A model generated the notes under the pieces. It saw only the letters and a list, made by a program, of their open reading frames with translations. It did no database searches and was not told where the DNA came from. The position numbers and the translations under genes are program-made. A stretch of 64,000 nt of DNA from Acidobacterium sp. S8 (GTDB lineage Bacteria > Acidobacteriota > Terriglobia > Terriglobales > Acidobacteriaceae), in assembly GCF_009765985.1 (NCBI RefSeq), contig NZ_LMUM01000028.1:225467-289466 (forward strand), written 5' to 3'. Positions 48,773 through 56,189 of the stretch are shown in pieces (position 1 is the stretch's first letter; every line of letters begins with the position of its first letter).

Positions 48773-49822
48773 GTGGGAGTGGACTTGAACCTGACTGTCG
48801 TTGTACCTGCGAGGAATGAAGAGGACTGCCTGGGAGCCTGCCTGCAATCTCTGGTCTCGCAATCGGAAGAAGGGTGGGAGCTTGGGCTCGATTGGGAACT
48901 GCTGGTATCAGACGATGGCTCAACCGACCGGACGCGGGAGATCGCACGAAGCTTCGACGCGGTCACGGTGATCGATCCTGGAGCGCCGCCAAAAGGCTGG
49001 ACGGGTAAAGCAAATGCGGCGTGGGCTGCGGCAAAACAGTCTCGCGGGGAATGGCTGCTTTTCTCCGATGCGGACACGGTGCATGAACCGGGTGATTTGC
49101 GCCGCGCGATCCATGAGGCGGAGAAGCACAAGGTCGCCATGCTCTCTTATTCACCGCGACAGATTGTGACTGGATTCTGGCAGCGCGCGCTCATGCCCCT
49201 GGTCTTCAGTGAACTGGCGCTGGCCTATCCTCCGGCAAAGGTGTCTGATCCCGAATCGCGGCTGGCCGCTGCGAACGGGCAATTCCTGCTGGTGCGGCGT
49301 GATGCTTATCTGCAGATTGGCGGTCACGAGGCCGTTGCGCAATCGATGCTTGAGGATGTGGATTTGGCCTACCTTATCAAGCGGCGCAAGCTGGGACTGC
49401 GCTTCCGGTACGCGCCGGATGCGCTGAGTGTGCGCATGTATCGCAGCTTCGGACAAATGTGCGAGGGATGGACGAAGAATCTTGCGCTGCTCTTCGGCAA
49501 TACGCTGATTACTGCCGCATGGAAGATGCTGGATATTGCGCTGCTCGTTGGACTGCCTGTTCTGGCGTGGTATTTTGCGGGTCCACTCAGCTTAAGCACG
49601 CCGTGGATTACGGCGCGGCTGGTGATTCTGCTGATCTGGGCACGAACGCTGTGGCGTTTCTATCGCAGGGTGGTGCAATCCAATTTTTCTGTGGCGGATT
49701 GTTTACTGAGTATCTTTGGCCTTCCTTTGTTCGTGTGGTTGCTGTGGAAGAGCTGGTTCGACCACACGGTGACGAAGCGCGTAGTCTGGAAGGGACGTGA
49801 ATACGCAGGCGGAGGCCGCTGA
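48773..49822 (+). CDS. Membrane-bound family 2 glycosyltransferase
   Basis: A 349-residue GT-A glycosyltransferase. NLTVVVPARNEEDCLGACLQ opens the nucleotide-binding fold, LLVSDDGSTDRTREIA follows, and the metal-binding DxD is in WLLFSDADTVHEPGD. The acceptor-side motif MLEDVDLAYLIKRRK holds the catalytic ED. Three C-terminal membrane helices (about 250-335) anchor it. The plan resembles enzymes of carotenoid or hopanoid glycosylation, though the acceptor cannot be told. The gene starts with GTG at 48773 within a few bases of a TATAAT box (48762-48767), so the message may be leaderless. Its end overlaps the open frame of the PTPS-like gene that follows. Confidence 0.85.
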   Translation: MGVDLNLTVVVPARNEEDCLGACLQSLVSQSEEGWELGLDWELLVSDDGSTDRTREIARSFDAVTVIDPGAPPKGWTGKANAAWAAAKQSRGEWLLFSDADTVHEPGDLRRAIHEAEKHKVAMLSYSPRQIVTGFWQRALMPLVFSELALAYPPAKVSDPESRLAAANGQFLLVRRDAYLQIGGHEAVAQSMLEDVDLAYLIKRRKLGLRFRYAPDALSVRMYRSFGQMCEGWTKNLALLFGNTLITAAWKMLDIALLVGLPVLAWYFAGPLSLSTPWITARLVILLIWARTLWRFYRRVVQSNFSVADCLLSIFGLPLFVWLLWKSWFDHTVTKRVVWKGREYAGGGR

Positions 49823-49856
49823 GAGGCGGCAGGATGCGTCTGCGACACTGGAAACA

Positions 49857-50267
49857 ATGATCTTATTGACGAGAAAAGCTGAGTTTTCCGCTTCGCATTA
49901 TTACTGGAACGAAGCGTGGTCTGCGGAAGAGAATGTGCGTGTTTTTGGCAAGTGTGCGAACAAGAATGGCCACGGGCACAATTACACGCTCGAAGTAACG
50001 GTCGCCGGCGAGGTGAACGGGACATCTGGCTTTGTCGTGGACCTGAAGGAGCTTAAGGACGTCATGGAGCGGGAAGTGGTGGGCGTGTATGACCATCGCC
50101 ATCTCAACCTGGAAGTGCCTGAGTTCGCCAAGATGATTCCGACTACCGAAAACATCGCGATCGCCATATGGAAGCGGCTCGAAGGAAAAATTCCCGGAGC
50201 GAAGCTGCACCGCGTACGCGTATACGAGATGCCGGATCTTTTCGCGGACTATTATGGTGAGCCATGA
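49857..50267 (+). CDS. 6-pyruvoyl-tetrahydropterin/6-carboxytetrahydropterin synthase, first paralogue
   Basis: A 136-residue T-fold enzyme that acts on dihydroneopterin triphosphate, the product of FolE. Zinc ligands are His in FSASHYYW and the two in NGHGHNY; the catalytic Cys is in FGKCANKNGHGHNYTLEVTV. The DHRHLNL and TTENIAIAIWKRLE segments are family hallmarks. The start is placed at ATG 49857 (MILLTRKAEFSASHYY); an upstream in-frame GTG (49797) would extend it by 20 residues into the glycosyltransferase gene. Its stop overlaps the next gene by 4 bases (ATGA). QueD of queuosine synthesis and true PTPS cannot be separated by eye. Confidence 0.88.
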   Translation: MILLTRKAEFSASHYYWNEAWSAEENVRVFGKCANKNGHGHNYTLEVTVAGEVNGTSGFVVDLKELKDVMEREVVGVYDHRHLNLEVPEFAKMIPTTENIAIAIWKRLEGKIPGAKLHRVRVYEMPDLFADYYGEP

Positions 50268-50674
50268 GGGCGTACTTTTCGCGCAGATACCGCCTGAGCG
50301 CTTCGCATCGGCTGCATACCGATACATTCAGCGAAGAACAGAACCGCGATATATATGGCAAGTGCAACAACCCGTATGGGCACGGGCATAACTACACCAT
50401 TGAAGTGACCGTGGGCGGCCAGGTAGGTGCGGAAACCGGAATGGTGTGCGATCTGGTGGAACTGGATACGTGTGTGCAGAAAAACGTGATCGAACGATTT
50501 GACCACATGAACCTGAACCTCGATCCACTCTTTCAGCATCAAGTGCCGACCACGGAGAATCTATGTATGGAGATATACGAACTTCTTGCGGACTTTAATA
50601 AGGCAGAGCTGGTGAGGGTACGCATAGAGGAAACGAGCAATAACTCATTCGAGTACCCGGTGAGTAAGCGCTGA
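50264..50674 (+). CDS. 6-pyruvoyl-tetrahydropterin/6-carboxytetrahydropterin synthase, second paralogue
   Basis: A 136-residue protein of the same family in tandem with the first. It keeps every key residue: zinc His in [16 protein letters not shown] and YGHGHNY, Cys in [20 protein letters not shown], the [10 protein letters not shown] His, and Glu in [12 protein letters not shown]. Segments such as [13 protein letters not shown] and [12 protein letters not shown] are closer to the animal-type PTPS of tetrahydrobiopterin synthesis than to QueD. The two copies differ clearly in sequence, so they are an old pair that may have split functions. Its stop lies two bases from the start of folE, so all three are co-translated. 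Confidence 0.88.
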   Translation: MRAYFSRRYRLSASHRLHTDTFSEEQNRDIYGKCNNPYGHGHNYTIEVTVGGQVGAETGMVCDLVELDTCVQKNVIERFDHMNLNLDPLFQHQVPTTENLCMEIYELLADFNKAELVRVRIEETSNNSFEYPVSKR

Positions 50675-50676
50675 CG

Positions 50677-51318
50677 ATGAACGGAATAGAAAAGAGAACG
50701 AAGATGGCGAGACCGGCGATTGTACGCAAGGCTTTGACGACAGGGCTGGAAAATATTTCCACGCAGGACATTTACCGCGAGATTATTCGCCGCTTTGACG
50801 AAGACCCGACACGGGACGGCCTGGAGCGGACTCCGGAGCGTGTCGAAAAGTCGCTGACTTTTTTGACCAAAGGCTACCACGAAAATCCGACAGAGATTCT
50901 GCAGGGCGCGCTCTTCGATGTGGATTACGACGAGATGGTGATCGTCAAGGATATCGAGATGTTTTCGCTTTGCGAGCACCACATGCTGCCGTTTTTCGGC
51001 AAGGTGCATGTCGCGTATATTCCGAATGGCAAGGTTATAGGCTTGAGCAAGATTCCACGGCTGGTGGAGGTGTTCGCCCGCAGGCTGCAAGTGCAGGAGC
51101 GTTTGACGCGCCAGATCGCCGATGCGATTCAGGATGCGATCCAGCCGCAGGGCGTCGGCGTGGTGGTTGAGGCAAGGCATCTGTGCATGATGATGCGCGG
51201 TGTGGAGAAGCAGAATTCGTCGACCGTAACGTCGGCGATGGTTGGAGTTTTTCAGAAGCAGAATACACGGGCGGAATTTCTTTCATTAGTGCGCGAGCGC
51301 GCTCAAACGGGATTCTGA
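50677..51318 (+). CDS. folE: GTP cyclohydrolase I
   Basis: A 213-residue enzyme that converts GTP to 7,8-dihydroneopterin triphosphate, the first step of folate, queuosine and biopterin-type pathways. Diagnostic features are [17 protein letters not shown], the zinc and active-site segment [20 protein letters not shown] with Cys and His, [20 protein letters not shown], and the second zinc Cys in [17 protein letters not shown]. It belongs to the type IA, zinc-dependent group. It follows two tandem PTPS-like genes with almost no spacing, so substrate maker and users are produced together. An internal ATG at 50704 is an alternative start. Length is normal. Confidence 0.96.
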   Translation: MNGIEKRTKMARPAIVRKALTTGLENISTQDIYREIIRRFDEDPTRDGLERTPERVEKSLTFLTKGYHENPTEILQGALFDVDYDEMVIVKDIEMFSLCEHHMLPFFGKVHVAYIPNGKVIGLSKIPRLVEVFARRLQVQERLTRQIADAIQDAIQPQGVGVVVEARHLCMMMRGVEKQNSSTVTSAMVGVFQKQNTRAEFLSLVRERAQTGF

Positions 51319-51336
51319 GCAACTATAGTATTCAGA

Positions 51337-52209
51337 GTGAATGGGCTTCTGATTGTTGATAAACCAGGCGGCATGACATCGCATGACGTCGTTTCACGGG
51401 TGAGACGGGCGATGGGGGAGTCTTCCATCGGGCACCTGGGCACTCTTGATCCGATGGCAACCGGCGTACTGCCGCTGTTGCTCGGAAAATACACGCGACT
51501 GGCGCAGTACTTCGGCTCGCTTGAGAAGACTTATACCGGCACCATCCGTTTTGGATTCGCCACAGACACCTATGACGCAGAGGGCAAGCCGACGGGCGAG
51601 GTGGTGCAGATTCCTCTCATGCTGGAACAGGTGCGTGCCGCTGCGGCAAAGTTCTATGGAGAAATCGAGCAGATGCCGCCTGCATTTTCCGCCAAGAAAA
51701 CCGGCGGTAAAAGGGCGTATCAACTGGCGCGTGCAGGCGAAACTCCACTGCTGAAGCCGGCGCGAATCCATATCAGAAAATTTGAGATTACATCGCTTGC
51801 TGACAATACCGCTTCATTCCTGATGACGGTTTCCGCTGGCGGCTATGTTCGAAGTGTGGCTCATGAACTCGGTATTGAACTCGGATGCGGCGCACATCTG
51901 GCAAGCTTGCGGCGTGTGGCCGCGGGACCGTTTGCGCTGGAGAATGCGATTCCTTTAGCGGAGATTGAGGCGAATACAGCCGAAATGTTGAGCCAAAAAA
52001 TGCCGCATCCACGCACATTGCTGGCCGAGTTGCCGTGCGTGACAGCGGACAAGTTTTCCATGGGCCGCTTACGAAATGGGGCGGCGGTGAACCTGCCGGA
52101 GTTTGGTTCCGCGCCGCTGGTTAAAGTCTTCGAGGACCAGCAAACCCTGGTCGCAATCGCCAAGCGCATTGCCGGGACTCTCTTCCAGCCGGTTGTGGTG
52201 ATGGCATAG
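51337..52209 (+). CDS. truB: tRNA pseudouridine-55 synthase
   Basis: A 290-residue enzyme that isomerises U55 in the T-loop of tRNAs. MNGLLIVDKPGGMTSHDVVS starts the fold and the catalytic Asp is in GHLGTLDPMATGVLPLLLGK. Further hallmarks are KTYTGTIRFGFATDTYDAEG, QMPPAFSAKKTGGKRAYQLA and VSAGGYVRSVAHELG; the C-terminal domain is present. A GTG at 51337 is the start; the ribosome site is weak. It lies 18 bases after folE on the same strand and ends with its stop codon directly abutting the stop of the convergent esterase gene. Confidence 0.95.
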   Translation: MNGLLIVDKPGGMTSHDVVSRVRRAMGESSIGHLGTLDPMATGVLPLLLGKYTRLAQYFGSLEKTYTGTIRFGFATDTYDAEGKPTGEVVQIPLMLEQVRAAAAKFYGEIEQMPPAFSAKKTGGKRAYQLARAGETPLLKPARIHIRKFEITSLADNTASFLMTVSAGGYVRSVAHELGIELGCGAHLASLRRVAAGPFALENAIPLAEIEANTAEMLSQKMPHPRTLLAELPCVTADKFSMGRLRNGAAVNLPEFGSAPLVKVFEDQQTLVAIAKRIAGTLFQPVVVMA

Positions 52210-52842
52210 TTATTTTTTGAGGAGAGGGCGAATCAGCTCGAAGACATTTGCGGCTACCTGCTGATTGCCTTTGACCGTCGCATGAATGCCGTCTTCCTGC
52301 ATGGAGCCGGGCGTGCCGTAGACGTTTTTGAGGAGGAAGGGAAGAAGCGGCAGGTGATATTTTCTGGCGAGGTCGCTGTATATGCCGTTGAACTGTTGGA
52401 TGTAGTCGGGGCCATAATTCGGGGGCAGCGTAATTCCGGCGAGGGCGACCGCGATTCTGGCTTTCAGCAGGGTGGAAATAATCTGATCCATATTCTGCTG
52501 CGTAGACGTGAGCGGCAATCCTCTTAATCCGTCATTTCCTCCAAATTCCACGATCACAATCTGGGGATGTAGCGCGAGCACGTCTTTTAGGCGGTCGGTG
52601 CCGTCTTTGGATGTATTGCCGTCGATTCCTGCATTGACAACGTGATAGGAATAGCCGTGATGGGTGAGTAGCTGCTGCAGATAGCTTGGATAGGCGGCGG
52701 CAGCTTCAACACCGTGGCCAGCCGTCAGCGAATCGCCAAAGCAGACAATGACCGGGGGATTTGCGGAAGCGTACCCCGCGAGTGGGAACGTGGTTGCAAG
52801 AAGAAACGTAAATAGAAGCAGCAGGCCGTGTCGACGCGTCAC
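52210..52842 (-). CDS. SGNH-type arylesterase/lysophospholipase (TesA-like)
   Basis: A 210-residue exported GDSL hydrolase. A signal peptide (about 1-27) is followed by block I, VIVCFGDSLTAGHG, with the nucleophile Ser, block III GGNDGLRGLP and block V DGIHAT with the catalytic Asp and His, so the catalytic set is complete. Such periplasmic enzymes cleave acyl esters of lysophospholipids or aryl esters. It is transcribed away from an ABC ATPase and its long permease, as are E. coli tesA and ybbA-ybbP. Its stop codon touches the truB stop with no gap, so no room remains for a separate terminator. Confidence 0.9.
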   Translation of the reverse strand: MTRRHGLLLLFTFLLATTFPLAGYASANPPVIVCFGDSLTAGHGVEAAAAYPSYLQQLLTHHGYSYHVVNAGIDGNTSKDGTDRLKDVLALHPQIVIVEFGGNDGLRGLPLTSTQQNMDQIISTLLKARIAVALAGITLPPNYGPDYIQQFNGIYSDLARKYHLPLLPFLLKNVYGTPGSMQEDGIHATVKGNQQVAANVFELIRPLLKK

Positions 52843-52875
52843 ATAGACATTGTAGCCAGAGGATGGGAGCCGGGA

Positions 52876-53568
52876 ATGATTGAAGTGCGAGGACTGAAGA
52901 AGTCGATTCGCAATGGAAGCCGAACAGTGGAGATATTGAAAGGCATCGATCTAAGCGTGCCGCGGGGACAATTTCTCGCGATCATGGGCTCCTCCGGCAG
53001 CGGCAAAAGCACGTTGCTGGGATTACTCGCCGGGCTCGACGCACCGACGGAAGGCGAAGTGCTGGTGGAAGGAACCGACATCAGCCGATTGCCCGAGGAC
53101 AAGCTGGCGCAAGTGCGCGGCAAGAAGATTGGTTTTGTTTTTCAGTCCTATCAGCTCATTCCAACACTTACCGCACTCGAAAACGTTCTTCTTCCATATG
53201 AATTGAATGCGAAGGGCGATGGGAAAAAGCGCGCAGTTGCGCTATTGGAATCTGTAGGGCTGGCAGATCGGCTACACCACTATCCGGTGCAACTCTCCGG
53301 CGGAGAGCAGCAGCGGGTAGCGTTGGCTCGCGCCTTTGTTCTGGATCCTCCAATCGTAATGGCTGATGAGCCCACAGGAAATCTCGACTCGCCGAATGGT
53401 CAACATGTGCTCGATCTGCTTACGGAGCGACAGCGGGAAGCAGGCACCACGCTGGTACTGGTGACTCACGACAAGCAAATCGCCGATCGCGCGGATCGCC
53501 GCATTGTTCTGCGTGACGGACGCGTTGTCTCCGACGAAGACGGAAAGAAGAATGGCTATGGGGCCTGA
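52876..53568 (+). CDS. ABC transporter ATP-binding protein (YbbA/LolD-like)
   Basis: A 230-residue ATPase of the MacB/LolD group. Walker [12 protein letters not shown], the Q-loop [18 protein letters not shown], signature [15 protein letters not shown], Walker [14 protein letters not shown] and the H-loop [14 protein letters not shown] are all intact. The start at 52876 ([11 protein letters not shown]) follows GGGAGCCGGG; an upstream in-frame ATG would overlap the divergent esterase promoter. Its 3' end overlaps the permease gene by 17 bases. It energises that permease, and the pair resembles YbbA-YbbP, whose cargo or function is not established. Confidence 0.93.
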   Translation: MIEVRGLKKSIRNGSRTVEILKGIDLSVPRGQFLAIMGSSGSGKSTLLGLLAGLDAPTEGEVLVEGTDISRLPEDKLAQVRGKKIGFVFQSYQLIPTLTALENVLLPYELNAKGDGKKRAVALLESVGLADRLHHYPVQLSGGEQQRVALARAFVLDPPIVMADEPTGNLDSPNGQHVLDLLTERQREAGTTLVLVTHDKQIADRADRRIVLRDGRVVSDEDGKKNGYGA

Positions 53569-56134
53569 ACAAAAGCCTGCTCTTGGATGGACTACGGCCG
53601 CGAAGATCGCATGGCGGGAATTGCGAGCCTCGCGGGCGAAGTTCCTATTTGTAATTCTTTCAGTTGCAATTGGAGTGGCCGCGTTGACCGGCGTGCGCGG
53701 CTTTAGCGAGTCATTTCAAAAAGCATTGCTCAACCAGGCGCGCAGTATCATGTCCGCCGACCTTTCGGCGCGCATGTTTCGGCAAACAACACCGCAGGAG
53801 AACGCAAAGCTGGACGCGCTGGCGACTTCCAGAAATGTGGAGCGCACCTCGGTGACAGAAATGGTGTCGATGGCTTCGCTGCGAGGTGACCCAGTTCCAT
53901 TGCTGGTGTCATTGAAGGTCGTCGATCCTGGAAGGTATCCGTTCTACGGAACGGTTCTGTTGAATCCGGCCGGAGATATCAGCTCGGTCTTAACTGACAG
54001 CTCTGTCGTTGTCGATGACAATCTGCTTGTGCGGTTGCATGCAAAGACCGGAGATTCGCTGAAGATCGGCGGCCAACTATTCAGAATTGCAGCCGTGATT
54101 GAGAAAGAGCCGGATCGCCTGACTGCCGGGATTGGATTGGGCCCGCGGGTCATGATGACTCGCGAAGCAGTAAACAGAACCGGTCTGCTGCAGCAGGGAA
54201 GCCGAGCGACTGAGAGGTATCTGTTCAAGCTTGCACCGCAAAGTGGGAAGATTGCGAATGTTCGCAGCGATCTTGAAAAGATATTGCCAGACGCGCAAAT
54301 TACAGATTTTCGCGAGACGAGCCCCGCCCTTTCAGAAGGGCTGGATCATGCGACCGGCCTGCTGAGCCTGATCTGCTTGGTCGCGATGGTGCTCGGTGCG
54401 ATTGGTGTAGGAATGGCAATGCGGGCGCATTTGCAACAGCGAATCGAAGTGCTCGCAATTATGAAATCGATCGGGGCCCGGTCATCTGATATTTTACGAA
54501 TCTATTTGCTGCAGACGCTGCTGCTGGGATCGCTGGGAGGACTGATCGGCATCGTTCTTGGTTTCGGTGTAGAGTGGGCTCTCCCATTTTTCTTTGGCAA
54601 GTTGCTTCCCATCCAGCCTCCACTACGACTTCCGTTACGTTCGGTTTCAGCGGCATTTGGCACCGGCATTCTGACCACGATACTTTTTTGCTTACCGCCT
54701 CTGCTCGATGTTCGGCGGATTCGACCCAGCGTAGTGCTGCGCAAAGCCGTCGATAGTGAAGATGCGGGAAGCAGGCGCGGCTTTTGGAAGAAGCTTGTTG
54801 AGAACAAGGCGCAGTGGATTTCTTCGGTAGTCGTTGTCCTCGCCCTGGGTGGTATCGCCGCCGGCCTCGCGGATTCGTTACTGGTTGGAAAGTGGTTTGC
54901 TGCTGCGCTGTCAGGATTGCTGATCGTTATCCTGGTCATCACTGCAATTACATTGCGAGGCCTGCGCGCTCTTCTCGATAAGACCCGGCTGCATCTGAAT
55001 TCTGCGTTGCGGCATGGCCTGGCAAATCTCTACCGTCCAGGAAATCAAACCGCCGCGGTGCTGGCCGCGTTGGGCGCGGGTGTCATGCTGATTCTAAGTG
55101 TCTACATTATGCAGCATGCCATCGTGAGCCGTATGAATACCGATGCTGCTACCAGCGCTGCCAATATTTTTCTCGTCGATATCAGTCAGGATGAAATAGA
55201 CGGCGTGAAAGACCTGCTTCTACATCAACCGGGCGTAGATAATAAATTTGAATCGATCCCTATCGTTTCGGCCCGGATTACAGCGATCGACGGCGTACCG
55301 GTAGACCATCTCAATCTAACAAATTATCCAAAGCGATTGCTTTCCTCCGTGGCTGTTACCTGGGCGGACTCAGTTCCGGATGGCGTGAAAGTTACTCAGG
55401 GAAGATGGTGGCAGAAGAGTGATGCAGATGGTGTGGCTATTGTTGATCACGCTGCAAAACGGTTGAAGCTGCATCCCGGCTCTGCGGTAGATTTCGAATC
55501 GGGTGAGCGTACGATTCATACGCATGTAGCGGTGATTTACAAGGCTGAGGGCGAACATGTATTTGCGCGGAGCGAATTTATCTTGCCATCCATAGCTCTC
55601 AAAGGTTTGCCCAATGTCTGGTATGCAGCGGTGCGCGTGCAGCCGAAGCAGATTTCTGTTATGGAGAGGGAATTGTTTCAGGAGTATCCGACGGTAACAG
55701 TTATCAACATCGCAGATATTCTCGAAACAGTGCAGGGTGTGGTGCATCAAATCACGCTGGTGATTCGCTTTCTGGCAGCATTCTCCATGTTTTCAGGCGC
55801 AGTAATTCTTGCATCGAGCATAGCGAGCACGCGTTTCAGGCGTATCCGCGAGGTTGTAGTGTTGAAAACTCTTGGAGCCACTCGAAACCGCGTTGTGACC
55901 GTCTTCAGCATCGAGTTCACCGTGCTTGGCTTGATAGCAGGATGCGTAGGCGCGGTTTTCGCGAATCTGCTGAGCAGGATATTACTCCACAAGATGGATG
56001 TGCCATATCATCCGGAGATTTTTGCAAGCCTGATAGCGGTTCTCACTACTGCGCTGCTCGCGGTAGTAACTGGGTGGATTGCCAGCTTTCGAATTCTTGG
56101 GCAGAAGCCGCTCGAAGTGCTGCGGGAAGAGTAG
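53552..56134 (+). CDS. Large FtsX-type ABC permease (YbbP-like)
   Basis: An 860-residue membrane protein with two FtsX domains. A membrane helix near residue 30 (FLFVILSVAIGVAALTGVRG) precedes a periplasmic region. The first FtsX helix cluster is at about 265-410 (LLSLICLVAMVLGAIGVGMA, with EVLAIMKSIGARSSDILRIY). Four helices span the centre, a second periplasmic domain (about 550-730) follows, and the final cluster has VVVLKTLGATRNRVVTVF and ends LGQKPLEVLREE. The layout is that of YbbP. The start is placed at ATG 53552, behind GGAAAGAAG and within the end of the ATPase gene. Motions of the partner ATPase probably drive envelope or lipoprotein processes. Confidence 0.92.
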   Translation: MAMGPEQKPALGWTTAAKIAWRELRASRAKFLFVILSVAIGVAALTGVRGFSESFQKALLNQARSIMSADLSARMFRQTTPQENAKLDALATSRNVERTSVTEMVSMASLRGDPVPLLVSLKVVDPGRYPFYGTVLLNPAGDISSVLTDSSVVVDDNLLVRLHAKTGDSLKIGGQLFRIAAVIEKEPDRLTAGIGLGPRVMMTREAVNRTGLLQQGSRATERYLFKLAPQSGKIANVRSDLEKILPDAQITDFRETSPALSEGLDHATGLLSLICLVAMVLGAIGVGMAMRAHLQQRIEVLAIMKSIGARSSDILRIYLLQTLLLGSLGGLIGIVLGFGVEWALPFFFGKLLPIQPPLRLPLRSVSAAFGTGILTTILFCLPPLLDVRRIRPSVVLRKAVDSEDAGSRRGFWKKLVENKAQWISSVVVVLALGGIAAGLADSLLVGKWFAAALSGLLIVILVITAITLRGLRALLDKTRLHLNSALRHGLANLYRPGNQTAAVLAALGAGVMLILSVYIMQHAIVSRMNTDAATSAANIFLVDISQDEIDGVKDLLLHQPGVDNKFESIPIVSARITAIDGVPVDHLNLTNYPKRLLSSVAVTWADSVPDGVKVTQGRWWQKSDADGVAIVDHAAKRLKLHPGSAVDFESGERTIHTHVAVIYKAEGEHVFARSEFILPSIALKGLPNVWYAAVRVQPKQISVMERELFQEYPTVTVINIADILETVQGVVHQITLVIRFLAAFSMFSGAVILASSIASTRFRRIREVVVLKTLGATRNRVVTVFSIEFTVLGLIAGCVGAVFANLLSRILLHKMDVPYHPEIFASLIAVLTTALLAVVTGWIASFRILGQKPLEVLREE

Positions 56135-56136
56135 GC

Positions 56137-56168
56137 ACCCATACATTCCGTGGCAGGAACGTATGGGT
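56137..56168. terminator. Hairpin between convergent permease and RND genes
   Basis: ACCCATACATTCC (56137-56149) pairs with GGAACGTATGGGT (56156-56168) with a single mismatch over 13 positions and a 6-nt loop. It fills most of the 55-base convergent gap and probably ends one or both transcripts. A 12-bp tandem duplication (GTATCATGCGGC twice, 56167-56190) follows. Confidence 0.65.
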
Positions 56169-56189
56169 ATCATGCGGCGTATCATGCGG

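Noticed and set aside
48757-49140. N-terminal extension of the thioredoxin-like frame
   Set aside because: It is Ser/Arg-rich, antisense to the glycosyltransferase gene and lies before the lipoprotein signal.
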